Shown one piece after another: positions 22,346 through 35,069 of a stretch of DNA of 64,000 nucleotides. A program made the position numbers and the translations under genes. The stretch comes from Pollenia angustigena (Eukaryota; Arthropoda; Insecta; Diptera; Polleniidae): contig OV884060.1 in the NCBI GenBank assembly GCA_930367215.1, forward strand, positions 10,930,001 through 10,994,000, given 5' to 3'. The notes below the pieces were generated by a model, which was not told the DNA's origin, ran no database searches, and saw only the letters and a program-made list of their open reading frames with translations. Position 1 is the stretch's first letter. The number at the start of each line of letters is the position of its first letter.

Positions 22346-24535
22346 GGAAAAGATGAACGACAAAATAAAAATACCAAAATTACAAGACAAGAATTTCATT
22401 CCCCCCCCTGGGGTTTTTCTCCCCTGGTTTTTTTATATTTCGTTTTCGTCGGGATTTCTTCCAACGCAGTTATAAATATAAAAGAACCTTTTCGGGAAGC
22501 ATATCTCAGGTGCTAAGGGACGCCTTTGCAGGTTGCGGGTAGCGGAGAACCCTACCATGTAGTTTGGTCCATCGCATGTTTCAATGATATTTCTAACTAA
22601 CTTTTTCTTTCACTGTAATCTAAAATTATTATGAATGGCGTTTGATAATCAATATTTCGCATATAATTTTGCTCCATATGTGACTTGTATATATAATTCA
22701 TATAAATATCGAACGACTCAAACATAAATGTCGAACTGGATGTCTGTCTGTCTGACTGTTTACTTGATTTCTTTAACCATCACTGTGTATGTAATAAATG
22801 TTGTATGTACGTAAGTGTATTGTATAAAACTTTGGCTTTGCATTCATCTGAAAAACAACAAACATACATACGTACAAAACTAAATATAAAGAAAACTTGA
22901 ATTTGACAATATTCAATAAAGAAAAACTATAAAATTGTTTACATCAAAACAAACTAACAACACATTCCTTAACTATACACACTGCTAAAGGCCGCGAAAT
23001 GCCTCGATTTTGTGCGAATACGAAACGAAAAATAAAAATACCGAAAAATAACAATAAATCGAGAAGTAAAACTTAAATAACTGACAATTATTGACACATG
23101 TCTTAAATGTAAAGTAGTTAAGAGCAAATACAGAAATAATACAATACAAACACAAGCACACAAAATCTTTACTTAAATATTGAACAGAACAACAAAAATA
23201 AAAATTCAATAAACAACCTCAAGGCGGCATCACCGCCAAAAAATAGGAGAAAGGCTGTGTTGTCAATTTAATGAAATTTTTGGTTGGTAATAAAATCAAA
23301 AATGAAATTGAATTTGATTGGAAAACTTGAAGCTTAAAAAAACCAAAAACAAGAAAATATTTTGCCAAAAAACACAAATATTTCTTTTATTAAATATTCA
23401 GTTATTTCATTAAATTTTTGTTCGAGTACACTTTAAAAATTACACACACATGCACACACCCCCATTCTTCGAACTTTTCGTAATTATTGATTATTGAAGT
23501 TCCGTTGATTAAAATTGAATTTTGTTTGTTGTTGACTATTCTGTGATTCTGTTTATTTTTTTCTTCAATATTTTTTGTTCAGTAATTTTGTTTAAATAAA
23601 CTTTAATGATGAAATCAAATTTATGTTGTGTGTGTGTGTGTTTTTTTTTAATATTTACTAGCTGCTGTTCTGTTCTGTTGCTGTTATTGCTTTTACGTAT
23701 TTTCTGTGATTTTTAATTGAGTTAATTACAGACGAATTAAACATTTTATAAGTGTAATGTTTTTATTGTTCAGTTATGCATAAATATTGTCCATAATAAT
23801 ACACCAACTTTCACACACACATAGATAGACACAGGACTATATGTTTAAATTAATGTATGTCGAAATGTCTATTTGCTTGCTTGCTTGGATGTGTGCTTAA
23901 AACATGGAATATTCATTGAATTAATAATATTGAATCGAACATTTTGTGATGTGTATTTAGTATTGTCCTTGTTATAATATTTACCAGATACATGCTGCAT
24001 ACAATCATGCGACATACAGTGAATTATAATTTAAATACAGGGGTATTAAGAGATTTATATTGGTATGAGATACTAAAATCGAATCGAATCGTTTTTAATT
24101 AAGTTAATAATTTATTTTGCTAAAGAAAAATACTATTTTGTACTTCACCTAAAATCGTTTTTTCACCAAAATTTGCTTGATCTCATTTATACTCCTAACC
24201 ATGAGTGAGGCTATACAAAGTATGTCATATCCGAGTGAAATTTTTTAAAAAGTCATCCAAGACCCCATAAGCACTGTTCGCCTGGCTGTTAGTCTGTTAA
24301 AAAAACACGCTTTCTTTCGAAAGACTCAACACAAAAGAACAAAATTAGTGTCGAACTTTTACCAGTTCTCTTAAGCTGTTGGGGATTAAAGTTTATTACA
24401 ATCGGTTAAGTAGGAAAAGAATTATAAACACAAATGTGGAACAACCTCCTTGAAAAATTTATATTATTGTTACAAAAATTTATATTACACAATGCACCAA
24501 TTTGCACAAATTAGTGTTTTATGCCCGGAAGCCAT
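22346..24535. other. AT-rich DNA with short GTCY and GT microsatellites
   Basis: (GTCT)n-like DNA occurs at 22741-22758, (GT)n near 23627-23640 and (GCTT)n near 23873-23885. A slightly GC-richer patch at 22480-22590 has no recognisable feature. No gene. Confidence 0.45.
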
Positions 24536-26179
24536 CTTATATATAAAGAAAACTTTCCTCCTCCGTTTGCCAACCAACATGAACAAAAAATACACCATTT
24601 TAAAGGTACAATATATTTTTTTTAAGTCTGAGGGGGAAAAAAGGTAAAAAACGGGTAAATTCGGTAACATCATATCTCCAAAACTAAAAGAGATACAAAA
24701 AAATTTAACAAATTCGGTTGTTCATTAGAAAAAATAAGCGGGCAGGTATTTGGAACATATTTGAAATTTGGCCCTTTTAGGGAGTAAACGGGTATAAACT
24801 TCATTTTGGAACTTCTTTGTCGGCCGATCTATCTTTTAAACTAATTAACATAAAATAAAGATTATACCCAATTTCGAAATTCATACATTTAAGGGGTGAA
24901 TATCGTACCTATTTTAGGTACTTTTTTTACAAAACATTTTTAGGTACTTTTTTACAAAAAACTTTTCTCCATTCATTGACATAAACGCATTAAATTATGG
25001 GCTCCCACTACAATATTAAAATGTTTGATACTTTAATGGGGTGCAAAAATGTATAAAAAAGGGGAAAACGGGAAATTAAGTTTCTTACTTTAACTCTTTC
25101 TATAATATTGAACTTAGATATATAAAATAAAGGTTCCTGCGTACATAAGAACCTTAAAGATGAAATATGTTGGTACTTTTCTTTTTGTTTTATTGGGCCT
25201 GAAAATATAAAATTACACATGCATCGTCCCGTGTGAACAAGAATCTGTAGGAGGAGGTTTTGGCACATTTGCGTTCTACAACCTTGAAACATAAAATTAA
25301 ACATGCAATTTCCTGAGTGAATGAGAATCTACAAGAGGGCTTTTTGGTACTTCTTTTGTTCTTTAACTGATACTTTTTGAATTTCCGTTATTATTGTACT
25401 TAGAAACATAAAATTCAAGATGGAATTTCCTGAGTGGATAAGAATCTATTAAAGAGAAGTTTTTGGCACTTTTTGTTCTTTAACTGGTACTTTTTGAATT
25501 TCCGTTAGAATTGGCTCTAGCAACAAACAATAAAACATGCAAGGTCCTGACTGAATGAGAATCTGTAAAAGTGTTTTTTGGTACTTTTTTGTTCTTTAAC
25601 TGGTACTTTTTGAATTTCCGTTATTATTGTACCTAGAAACATAAAATTGAACATGCAACGTACTGAGTGAATCTGTATGAGGTATCTTTTTAGTGGTTTT
25701 TTGTTCTTCTACTGGTACTTTTTCATTTTCGTTAATAATCTGTAAGAGGGATATTTTTAGTACTAAGTGCATAAGAACCTGTGACAAGGCACTTTTTGGT
25801 ACTTTTTCATTCTTTATCTGGTACTTTTTGAATTTTTATTAATTCTAAACCGAAAAAAAAATAAAATTCGACATGCAGAGTCCGGAGTGGTTGGAAAACT
25901 ATAAAAGGATACTTTTTGGTACTTTTTTGTATTTTAGTTGGTACTTTCTGAAATTTTTTTTTGTATTATTGGACTAAAAAAAATTAAATTAAACATTCAC
26001 GGATTTTATTGAAAGATAACATATTGATCGGCGGTTTGTCTTCGCCAAATCGATCCACCAAGACGAAAAGAAAAAACAAATTCCCAAAACACGTAAATTA
26101 ATTTATACTTATGTTTATGTTTTCTTCATATTTGCATAAATAATTATGGTACAATTTCGACCGCTGGGCATACACTAGT
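24536..26179 (-). mobile_element. AACTAG-headed dispersed repeat with internal minisatellite (element B)
   Basis: Reads in reverse: the head ACTAGTGTATGCCC ends at 26179, followed by a GGTCGAAATT block, TATGAAGAAAACATAA and TGGATCGATTTGGCGA. The internal array at 25010-25990 has units of about 100-150 bp with GGTACTTTTTGAATTTCCGT, AACATAAAATT(G/C)AACATGCA and TGAGTGAATGAGAATCT. The head matches element C at 34150-35069 and the array matches element A at 20874. The tail lies near 24536 (TATATATAAAGAAAACTTTC). Confidence 0.6.
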
Positions 26180-26934
26180 ACTATTAAATTTATCGTTTGT
26201 ACAACATAACAGCGAAAAAATAAAAACTGCATATTTAATTCCAAATGGCTTTTTTTTATTTCAAATACTTAGTTAGAAGTTTAATAAGAACTCTCAGATG
26301 AATAAATTCAGACTTTCCAATATTTCCAGAAACTTAATCTAATATGTATTTTACTGCTGATTGTCAAGTGTCTTGACTTTACATTCTTGTCAGAATACAT
26401 GATATGATAACGGGGCCTTCGAATGCTCCTTGAAAGCAAACCATGAAAATTCATCTCCAATGCTTTCACAATCTGTGACTATCCCTTATTATCATAGAGA
26501 TATGTTCCTATTTGTATATCGTTTACTAAGGTTTTTTTTTTGCTTTTGGGCATTCTACAATCATTCTACAATTTATACTGCGCAAACAATTGCCATCATT
26601 ATTTTTTGCTGCTGCTTTTTTTTTTTGACTTGTTGTTCACAATATTTATTTTGCATGCAAATACTTGTGCAGAAGAATTTTTTTGTTTTTAATTCATTTT
26701 CGAACACTATTTGTAGTTAATTGCAAGACATTCATTATTTGAATAAACATGGTTGAACATTTACATTTTTTTTAAAAATTTTTTTGAAAGAATTTGATTC
26801 TTTTTTTAAACAAGCACTTTTATTTAGTGCGATATATAACATTTGCTCGTTGCATACGGTTGTGGAATCAAAGGGGAACCTACAGAAGACCATGGATAGA
26901 AAAGGTGGAAGAAAGAATATGAAGAGTTAAATTT
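26180..26934. other. AT-rich sequence, no feature seen
   Basis: Poly-T runs with a Phe/Cys-rich chance frame at 26430-26720. Nothing is supported. Confidence 0.4.
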
Positions 26935-27290
26935 AAAAGTGGAGAGTCCCTCACTCTTCGTCTCCAAGTAGCAATTCGTATTGCTGAGAACAAGCAAAAT
27001 AAAATTTTGGCAGCAGAATGGCGCAAAAAATGCTGATTAAATTGCTGGAGAACACGTAAAATTGCTTCACCATAAATTTGCAATTTTCACCATAAGAAGT
27101 TGTGTATACAAAAGAACATATCTATGCCTTGTGGTAATTGAATGATTAATCGATAAAATAACAGAGAAATCATTGCGCAATGAATTGGCACTCATTGCAA
27201 ACTGCGGCTCACATGTCGCAAATTTTACGGAGCAGTCAGTAAATATTGCGACGTGGAGACCGCATGTAAGAGGGACTCTCTTATTAGTAT
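26935..27290. repeat. Imperfect inverted repeat
   Basis: GGAGAGTCCCTCACTCTTCG and TCTCCAAGTAGCAATTCGTA at 26940-26980 are mirrored by GCGACGTGGAGACCGC and AAGAGGGACTCTCTTA at 27249-27290. It may belong to the same decayed element as the hairpin repeat at 27378. Confidence 0.45.
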
Positions 27291-27377
27291 ACTATTCATT
27301 AGGTTTAACACAACCAACAAAAGACAAAACGTCAAAGTTATTTTCGGCAACGCAAAACTTTTTATTCATTAATTATG

Positions 27378-27490
27378 ATGTGCTAAATTCCCAATTTTTT
27401 GTCATGATAAATATACTGACATTTATTGCTGGGTGATAAGCTACAGTTCCTATGCGCATTTCACTTGTTGCCTAGGCCAGATCATCAGAC
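27378..27490. repeat. Hairpin-type dispersed repeat, copy 2
   Basis: About 100 bp matches 230-335, including GTGATAAGCTA, CCTATGCGCATTTCACT and GTTGC-TAGGCCA. The folding-back right half seen in copy 1 is absent here. Confidence 0.6.
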
Positions 27491-27889
27491 AACATTTTTC
27501 CAAAGGCATTGGTTCTCTCAGTTCTCTCAACTGTTCTCAATGGTTTCCCAATGTAAACACAAAAAGAAAGTAAAAGAAGAAACATTTTTATTTTTGGTGT
27601 TTGTTGTAAAACATAAAAAATAAACAGAACAGGCATAAAACAGAACAGAAAAAAGGAATACTTTTAGGGGTATATAGTAATAATGAAATTAGCCAGAATG
27701 GAAAGAATGCATATGTGACAGTGAATATTAAAGAAAGCAGTGCAGAAATAAATAAATGAATAGAGGATAGCAAAGTTGTCAAAAGCCTCAAGTACAAGCT
27801 GTTATTTAAAGGTACATTACAGTGTTTAAACGGGGTCGCAGCCCTTCCTTCTCAAAAGTTAATTCGGTCCCAAAAGATGGTAAAGCCGA

Positions 27890-28174
27890 TAGGATAAGTT
27901 CCATAACTGTTTTGCAATTCTGGAGGATAAATTCCCTGAAGCACCAAATGTCATCAAATCGTCTAAGCAACCCCCTATATATCTTAGAGAGCAAAGTTCA
28001 AATGGGTTTATAAAGAAATTAATCTCTGTGATAGGTGAAAATTCTTTTTATGTAGCTGCAATAAAGCGAGACATTATAATCGAGACAAAAATACAGGTTT
28101 ATCATGCAGATGATTTTCGTAAAGTAATTACTAAGTTAAAAGCACTTAAAATCGCTTTTGCACATACCAAATGA
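27890..28174 (+). pseudogene. LINE gag-like (ORF1) fragment, PRE_C2HC-type
   Basis: A frame ending in TGA at 28174 reads FAILEDKFPEAPN, KQPPIYLREQSSNGFIKKL, ISVIGENSFYV, IETKIQVYHADDFRKVITKL, FAHTK. The order PPIY, hydrophobic helix, then a block of the type I-T-K-I-Q-x-Y-x-x-D-D-F-R-K followed by F-x-T is that of the domain found N-terminal to the zinc knuckles in gag-like ORF1 proteins of jockey-type LINEs. These proteins bind element RNA. The zinc knuckles are gone, and upstream and downstream frames are disrupted. An unrelated frame overlaps at 27822-28013. Confidence 0.6.
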
Positions 28175-28779
28175 AGAGCAGTAAATGTCTTCAGGTAGTG
28201 GTAAAGGGTAATACAACCCAACAGACCATAACAGAGAAAACGAGTTGTAGACCAGCTTATTATAAGAAATTTCCTACAACATGACAACAAATATGATTGC
28301 AAATGACTTATTCTCGCTATAGTTTTGTAAGTGTTTTTGAGAATGCTGTCCCGTTATTTGACGCGTGCCTTAATTTTGTATTATTAGTTAAAATGTTCAG
28401 TCTTTGTGTTTGGTTCGAAGAGTGAAGTGTTTTAAATTGTTTTAAACAGTGCGCAATTGTAAAAAAATCAATTTAATATTATAATAGTTTGTAAATACCT
28501 ATGCCATATAAATTTAAACAGAATGCTCGTAAAGAATGTAATCGATCTTATTAAAGTTTAGAAAAGTAGTTTTCTGTAAGCTTATTCTAGTATTAGACTT
28601 CTTAGCTTTTATTATATTAAATACAAGTAATATTGTCGCAAGGAGTCAGTTTCTATTATTAAATAATTGCTTGTAAGCCTTTTATAATAGTAATCACAAC
28701 ACTTTTCTAAGCTCAAGTCTTATGCTAGTAAGCTTGCTGCAAGTTATTTCTAAATCGTTTTGGTTTATTGGTAAGTTAG

Positions 28780-28925
28780 TACACGAACTCACACTCTCAA
28801 GTCTCAGCCGTCAAGTCTTGAGTTTTTAGCCAAGAAAAGAAAAGAAATGGCATTATATTTTCCCTTCTCTCCTAAGAGTTCAAGACTTGTTGGGTACAAC
28901 TTAAAGAGTGTAAACCAGCAGTTAC
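28780..28925. repeat. LINE 3'-end fragments in head-to-head orientation
   Basis: 28860-28915 (CTCCTAAGAGTTCAAGACTT, AAAGAGTGTAAACCAGCA) matches 18390-18435 directly. 28787-28830 (ACACTCTCAAGTCTCAGC, GTCAAGTCTTGAGTTTTTA) matches the same 18390-18430 segment in reverse complement. So two short copies of one LINE-derived sequence face each other. Confidence 0.5.
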
Positions 28926-29057
28926 ATACAACTACGCGTTCTAAGTGATGTTTTATCCCTCAATTTACCCAATTTTCGGAAAAACATCAAAATTGCGATC
29001 CGATCCAACTCGAAGATTTTACCTTTATCAATAATTTCCACAAGCCCTTTAAGAAAA

Positions 29058-29609
29058 CAGGCTTGTCGGATGGCAGAAATCGCCTAACGTCAATTTTGTT
29101 CAGTTTTCGTAACATAATTATTATTTTTTTTTTTTTTTTTTTGGTTCAGTCAAAAATCGTCAAAAACTGAGACAAAAATACAAAAAAGTCGCCAAAAGTA
29201 AATTCCGTTTAGTTTCTATTATTTTTTTTTATGACATAAAACGGAGATCATATATTCAGCTAAAAAAATAAAATTAAGTACACAAGTAAGATCGTACACT
29301 TCATGCCTCATCGATTTCATTACAGATGTTTTGACCTGCATGCATACTATTAGAATTAAATAGTGACTGAATATAAACATAACAAAACAAAAATCATGTG
29401 AAAAAAAGTGGCCAGATTTTTTTTTTTAAATTAAAAATGCTAGCAAAAAATGACAAACTGTAAATGGTAAAAATAGCCAAGTAAATCGCCAGTTATATCA
29501 ACAATCGCCACAAAAAAAAAGTCGCCGATAGCCAAATGGAAAATACCAACGCCAAACACGTTTCAAAAACGTCACGTTTGGCGAGAAATCGCTATATCTG
29601 ACAGCCCTG
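29058..29609. mobile_element. Diverged hAT-like element candidate
   Basis: The left end CAGGCTTGTCGGATGGCAGA and AATCGCCTAACGT pair imperfectly with the right end ACGTTTGGCGAGAAATCGCT and ATATCTGACAGCCCTG. CAGGGCTGTCA-type ends suggest hAT, but no matching 8-bp duplication remains. The interior has repeated GTCGCCA words and no frame. Confidence 0.4.
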
Positions 29610-29914
29610 CAATTAATACACAATATTTCTTTTTTTAAATTTTTAAACCCTTTAAAACTCCTGAAGAAACCAATTTACATTATTATGAATAATATTTTCA
29701 AGTTTGCGCATTTTTTTACATTTAATTTTCATATTTTCCATCACAGTAGTTAATTTACATCAAAAAAAAAAAGTTTATTATTTTCATTATTATTATTTTT
29801 TGAATTTGCATTTTGTTAACGCTGTGATGCACGAATACCGTAAATATTAAAAATAATATTAATGTAAAATATAAGAACATTTGTCATTATTTGTGTATGA
29901 ATAGAGTTTTATAT

Positions 29915-30175
29915 ACATATAACTCCTTTACTGCAACATAGTCATATCTCAAAAAAACAAAAATTTTAAGTTACTTAAGCAAAAGTGTTCCTTTACACCT
30001 TCCTTATACCTTAAACAAAATCAGTATTATATCTCAAGCTGAACCGAAGTTTTAGAAAAATATATTTTATATAATCTGTATTTAAAGGTACATTTGAAAA
30101 CTTTAATCGCATTTTGCCAAGTATGATTTTTGTATTTTTGAGATATGACTATGTTGCAATAAAGGAGCGATATGT
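29915..30175. mobile_element. MITE with about 45-bp inverted repeats
   Basis: ACATATAACTCCTTTACTGC then AACATAGTCATATCTCAAAA at 29915 faces GAGATATGACTATGTTGCAA then TAAAGGAGCGATATGT ending at 30175. 261 bp, AT-rich centre, no frame. Confidence 0.75.
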
Positions 30176-31118
30176 AAATAAATTTGTTTACCACCACCAA
30201 CTTAATTATTAAATCATTTTATTATTATTTTAATTTTTTTTTTTTTTTTTTGCTATAAATAAAACTGTTAATTAAATTAATTGTTAAATATTCAACTCAA
30301 TGAATCTGATTGTCCTTGTTTGAAGCTAAAAGGAGAAATATACAAACAGTACACGGAAAGAAGTTTATTTTCTAAAGTGATCAATTTCAATTTCCTAAAA
30401 CAAGAAAACTCAAAAACCAAAAATATTTTTTTGATTTAAACTTATTTTGTTCGTCGGTAAAGAAACATTTCGCTTAAACCCAGCCACACATTTAGAATAA
30501 GTAATTTTTGGCTTGGACGAGAATCATTCAATATTTTCTAGGTTCAAGCCATATTTAATTAATAATTCTTTCCGTGTAACTAGTTTTCAAGAAGAGAGCC
30601 TTTTTGATGAATGCGTTTTCATAGTTTTGGGTCTCCTTAAAATAGACCTTTTTCGCTGATTCCAAAACATAATTTTGTAACTAAAACTATTATCAAGTTG
30701 GACAAAATATTTGAAGCTTTACATTTTTTATTTGAACAAATATAATAAAAATCCCAATCTTGATGATCTAAATTAAGACAATAGAGCTGAGCTATATTAA
30801 AAAAAGTATTGTAACCACCTTAATTCATATTCACCTTCCCTCTGATAATGTTAACTGCTTGGTTAACCTTTTTAAAACCATAATTTTACTTTTTAAATAT
30901 TTTGTGTCTTCTTGCAATTCGAATCTTTTTCGAATTGAATTTCAAAGATCCCTTGTGAAAATTTGTACTCAAGTACACCTCTATCGAAAGTAAAATAAAC
31001 ATTCGCATTGGCCATAATCAATTTCATTTGAATCGAATCAACCCTTTGGAACTGATATATTTGTTCACTTAATATTTTTGCTCTTATTTTTGAACCTCGG
31101 ACTGGCGTTTTATAAAAC
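30176..31118. other. AT-rich sequence, no feature seen
   Basis: No coding or repeat signal could be delimited in this stretch. Confidence 0.4.
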
Positions 31119-31121
31119 TTA

Positions 31122-31345
31122 GGCCCTTATTTTGTAAAACGCTAACGCAACGCCAAAAATTATATTATAGAAATGAATATTGAATTTTTAAATTTTAAAC
31201 GCTGCATATCTTGTGGCGTTGATAATTTTAAAACGCAATATGTATTTCTTTAGAAAGCAACAACAAAATTTTGACAAATTTTTGACATTGTTTTTGCTTT
31301 CAATGTTATTTTGTGTATTGCGTTGCGTTTTACACAATTAGGGCC
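31122..31345. mobile_element. PIF/Harbinger-like MITE, uninterrupted copy
   Basis: Ends GGCCCTTATTTTGTAAAACG and CGTTTTACACAATTAGGGCC, with TTA on both sides (31119-31121, 31346-31348). It contains TTTTAAACGCTGCATATCTT at 31193-31212, the exact site into which a hAT element has inserted in the sister copy at 6433. 224 bp, non-coding. Confidence 0.8.
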
Positions 31346-31581
31346 TTAATCAAGGCGAATTTACACCAGGTGACTGATAACTAACCGTGTGTCAAAATGG
31401 AATACCGCTCTGGTGAATCTTAACTAAATTCTTTAATTTCGCTTAAAGTTATGAAATTAAAAATTTCTTTTAAGTTATAACATTTCAAAACACACAATTT
31501 AAAATAAAAACAAAATTAAAATAATTAGTATTGTGGTAATTTTGTTGAACTATTTATGGTTTTTAATCCAAATTTTCATTA

Positions 31582-31968
31582 TTTTTAATCAGGCTTAAGT
31601 TCATCAAAATTAATTATCATTAAATTATTTTTATGAAGAAAAGAATTTTACGACATGAAAATTAATTAAAATTCTTATTGATAGTCATTCATTCTTGACT
31701 AACCTGAGATTCGAACCCAGGTGGCTGGTTACCCTGACATGTTTCGATCGCTAAGACGGCAAATCCCTCTGAGGAGATCGAGTGGTAGCAATCGAAACAT
31801 GTCAGGGTAACCTGGTCATCGAAACCGCCTGATTTCGAATCTCAGGTCAGTCAAGAATGAATGATTATCAATAACAATTTTAATTAATTTTCATGTTGTA
31901 AAATTCCTTTCTTCATAAAAATAATTTAATGATAATTTAATTTGATGAACCTAAGCCTGATTTAAAAT
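31582..31968. mobile_element. Foldback element family, copy 2 (nearly full-length)
   Basis: Arms of about 190 bp: TTTAATCAGGCTTAAGTTCA, TAAATTATTTTTATGAAG, TTCATTCTTGACTAACCTGA and GATTCGAACCCAGGT on the left; the reverse complement, ending CCTAAGCCTGATTTAAA, on the right. The inner loop has ACATGTTTCGAT and ATCGAAACATGT. GGGTTCGAATCTC on the minus strand fits the pol III box B consensus, but no good box A or cloverleaf is present, so a tRNA gene is not called. Confidence 0.75.
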
Positions 31969-32324
31969 ATTGAAAATTTGGATCAAAATTAAAATATTTT
32001 ACAGTGTTGTAAACGTTTTCAAAATAAGACCACCTTGTATGAATTCGCCTTGAACTTAATACTCGAATGCTGTTCTTGATGCTACCACTTTAAGTCCCCT
32101 CAGTTCCTCTCTTTTTATATGCAAAGAATATTATTTAAACTTTAATTAACTAAACTACAACAAATAAAATACAAAAAAATACAATGAGAAGACCGTTAAT
32201 TTTTTTTTAATCGGAGCAGCCAATTCGATTTTTAATCGATTAATCGAAAATTTGTTTTTTTTTCAGTATAACTTTTTCCTTTATGTAAAATACAAGCCGG
32301 TACGTTTTAAATACCCTTTTATTC

Positions 32325-32462
32325 AGCCTAATTCCGGTTGTCGTTGTCGTAATCGATCAAGTCGTTTTTTGTAAGCGATTAAAGAGCACTGGATGTGTGT
32401 TACTTTAATCTCTTACAAAAAACGACTTGATCGATTACGACAACGACAGCCGGAATAAGGCT
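32325..32462. mobile_element. Palindromic MITE, copy 2
   Basis: AGCCTAATTCCGGTTGTCGT, TGTCGTAATCGATCAAGTCG and TTTTTTGTAAG face their reverse complement, ending CCGGAATAAGGCT. 138 bp, much more symmetrical than copy 1 at 1913-2052, so probably younger. Confidence 0.85.
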
Positions 32463-34042
32463 AAATGTTTCTTTACTCAGCAACATTTTATTCGACTAAT
32501 ATTTTTTTTAAATAAACTACAATGACGAAACCAAAGAGTGTGGGAATAATTTATTTTTAAGACTGTTTAGAACCGACTTTTACCACAATGGTTCAGATGA
32601 AGAAGCTGCTTTTTTGAGACGAATTAAAACAACCTTCTACCAGACCTTAATAAGACTATTAAAATTGTTAAAAAATCAAAAAGACATTCAAGTGGTAGAA
32701 TTATTATGGTAATCTTTAATACATCCGCCCAATTCGGACTAACCATGTTTTTTGGGGAGAGAAGAGAAAGTTTAAGAAAATGTGAGTGTTGGAATCTAAG
32801 GCAGCTCCTTATGCTTACGACTTCCTTGTTCCAAATAAGTTTTTCCATTTACCTTTCAAATATTTATTAAAAGTTTTTTGCTTATGTAGCAACATTGTGA
32901 TCACAAGTTTCGTAATAAATTGCTCTTGTTATTATTTAACAACTAAAAAAAAATTTAATTTAATTATATAAAACTCTAATAAATGTCAATTAAGAATACC
33001 AACATTTCACTTGATTTATTCTGGTTTTTATACTCAGACAATTTTTAAAACTATAAATAATAAGTTTGTTATAGTTGGTTTATAATTTTTCTGGTATTTT
33101 AATTTATGGTTTCTGCAAATATTTTAAAATTTATTTAAGCAAACAAATACAAACACAAACAAACACATACACTACAATTCACTAACTACTCGTAATATCT
33201 GTGTAAAATAAAATAATAAATAATTAACATAAAACTATTTGTTTTAAATAATTTAACAGATGTCTGTGTAATTATTACCAGATACAACCACAATTCCAAT
33301 TTCATACACAGAGACAGACAGGGAGAAAAAGACTAAAGTTTTCTTTTTTTTTTTTTTGTATTAAATTTGTTAACTTATAGTTTATTAATTAAAAAAAAAA
33401 TAGAAAAAAATGTGAAACAAAAAACTTTAAATTTGTCAGAAATATTATATAATGATCTATAAAAAAGAGTAACAAAAGAAGACAAAACAACTTTAAATGA
33501 AATTCAATTTAAAACAAAATGAAATATTGTGGAAAAATAATAATTATGGATGGATATTAAAAATTTGAAAAATAATTTAAAGTTTTTTTTTTTCTTTTGT
33601 TTAACTTATTATAACACTAAAGATGATAGTTGGAGGTGCAGTTTGTGGCAACTCAAAGCGAGAGAGAAACTGATTTGATTTTATAGAGTAAAATGAAAAC
33701 TCTCTTCTCTATTGTACAATAGAAACAAAAACTGAAAAGTTATTTTTAATGTATAGACTTCAATATTTTGAAAAATCGACAATGCCTTTCAAATTTCGTA
33801 CATTTAACAGCAAAACAAATGCAGAACTGAATTTTGCAAATGATTAATTTTTTTTTTTTTTTAATAAAATTTTTGAATTCTGCTCTTAATTATTATGAAT
33901 TGATTTAATTAAATAAGCATTAATAAATGCAAAAAAAACTTTATAATGACCTGTCCCCTACTCAAATTATTCACTATAAGAAGAAAAACAATCAGCAAAC
34001 ATTTGCGGAAAGATTTTGCTTAAAACTTTTCAATTTCGCGCA
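32463..34042. other. AT-rich sequence, no firm feature
   Basis: Poly-T tracts and short chance frames (32624-32848, 32786-32971). No gene or delimited repeat. Confidence 0.4.
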
Positions 34043-34149
34043 CACAGAAAAAATACCAATGTTAAATTAACATAGCGAAATGTTGATTGAGAATCATAGT
34101 AAATTTCTGCAAAAGTATGTATTTTATTTAAATATATCATTATTTCATA

Positions 34150-35069
34150 TTCTATATCTATATATAAATCGGCTAAGGCAAAACAGTTAAGAACACTTTC
34201 CTCCTCTGTATGTCAACCGATTTGAACAAAATATACACCATTTAAGAGGTATTTACTCAAAGAAGTGCACAATGTATATTTTATAAAAATCTGTTCAATA
34301 ATTTCAGAGTTATAAGCGTTCAAAATTGCTACTAACACAAATGCAAAATAAATAAATAAAAATGTATTTTCAATTATCAAATAATAAAAAAATTAGGCTG
34401 ATCGATTATTCGACATTTTTCAGAAACCGGTTTTCGAATATTTCGACTATATAAATCTTATGTATAAATCAGATCAGGCAAAACAGTTAAGAACGCTTTC
34501 TTCCTTTGTTTGTCAACCGAACCTCTATGGGGAGAAAAAAAGGGGAAATCACATTGAACTTAGAAACGTAATATTACAGGTGTAGGGTCCTAAGTGAGTG
34601 ATAACCTATAAGTTAAAAAATGCTGGTATTTGTTTTTCATCTGGAACTTTTTGAATTTTCGTTAATATTCGACCAATAAAGATAAAATTTTACATTAAAC
34701 TGGGTGAATAAGAACATGTAAGGGGAGCTGTTTGTTACTTTTTCGTTCAACAGCTGGTACTTTGATTTATTTTCGTTAATATTAGACATAGAAACATAAA
34801 ATTTAGCGTGCATCGTCCTGAGTGAATGACAATATATAAAGGAGATTTTTTGATTGGTATTTTTTATACTGAACTTACAGAATTAAATTGACTCACGTAG
34901 AAGAAAAAATATGAACCGGAGGTTGGTCCCTCGCCAAATCGATCCACTTTGAAGGAAAAAAATAAATGTTCGAAACAAATAAATTCATATATACTTAGAT
35001 GAATTATGTTTTCTTCATATTTACAAAAAAATTTATGGTCGAATTTTGACCATGAGGCGAACACTAGTT
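34150..35069 (-). mobile_element. AACTAG-headed dispersed repeat (element C)
   Basis: Reverse orientation. The head AACTAGTGTTCGCCTCATGG ends at 35069 and is followed by TGGATCGATTTGGCGAGGGA, matching element B. The left end has two similar tails: AAATCGGCTAAGGCAAAACA at 34167 and AAATCAGATCAGGCAAAACA near 34467, both followed by GTTAAGAAC(A/G)CTTTC. Inside are two or three minisatellite units with GGAACTTTTTGAATTTTCGT-like blocks. Confidence 0.6.

Noticed and set aside
31690..31860. tRNA-like T-arm sequence (GGGTTCGAATCTC)
   Set aside because: Only the box B part fits; there is no good box A, acceptor stem or cloverleaf, and the same words occur in three foldback copies, so it is part of a transposable element.
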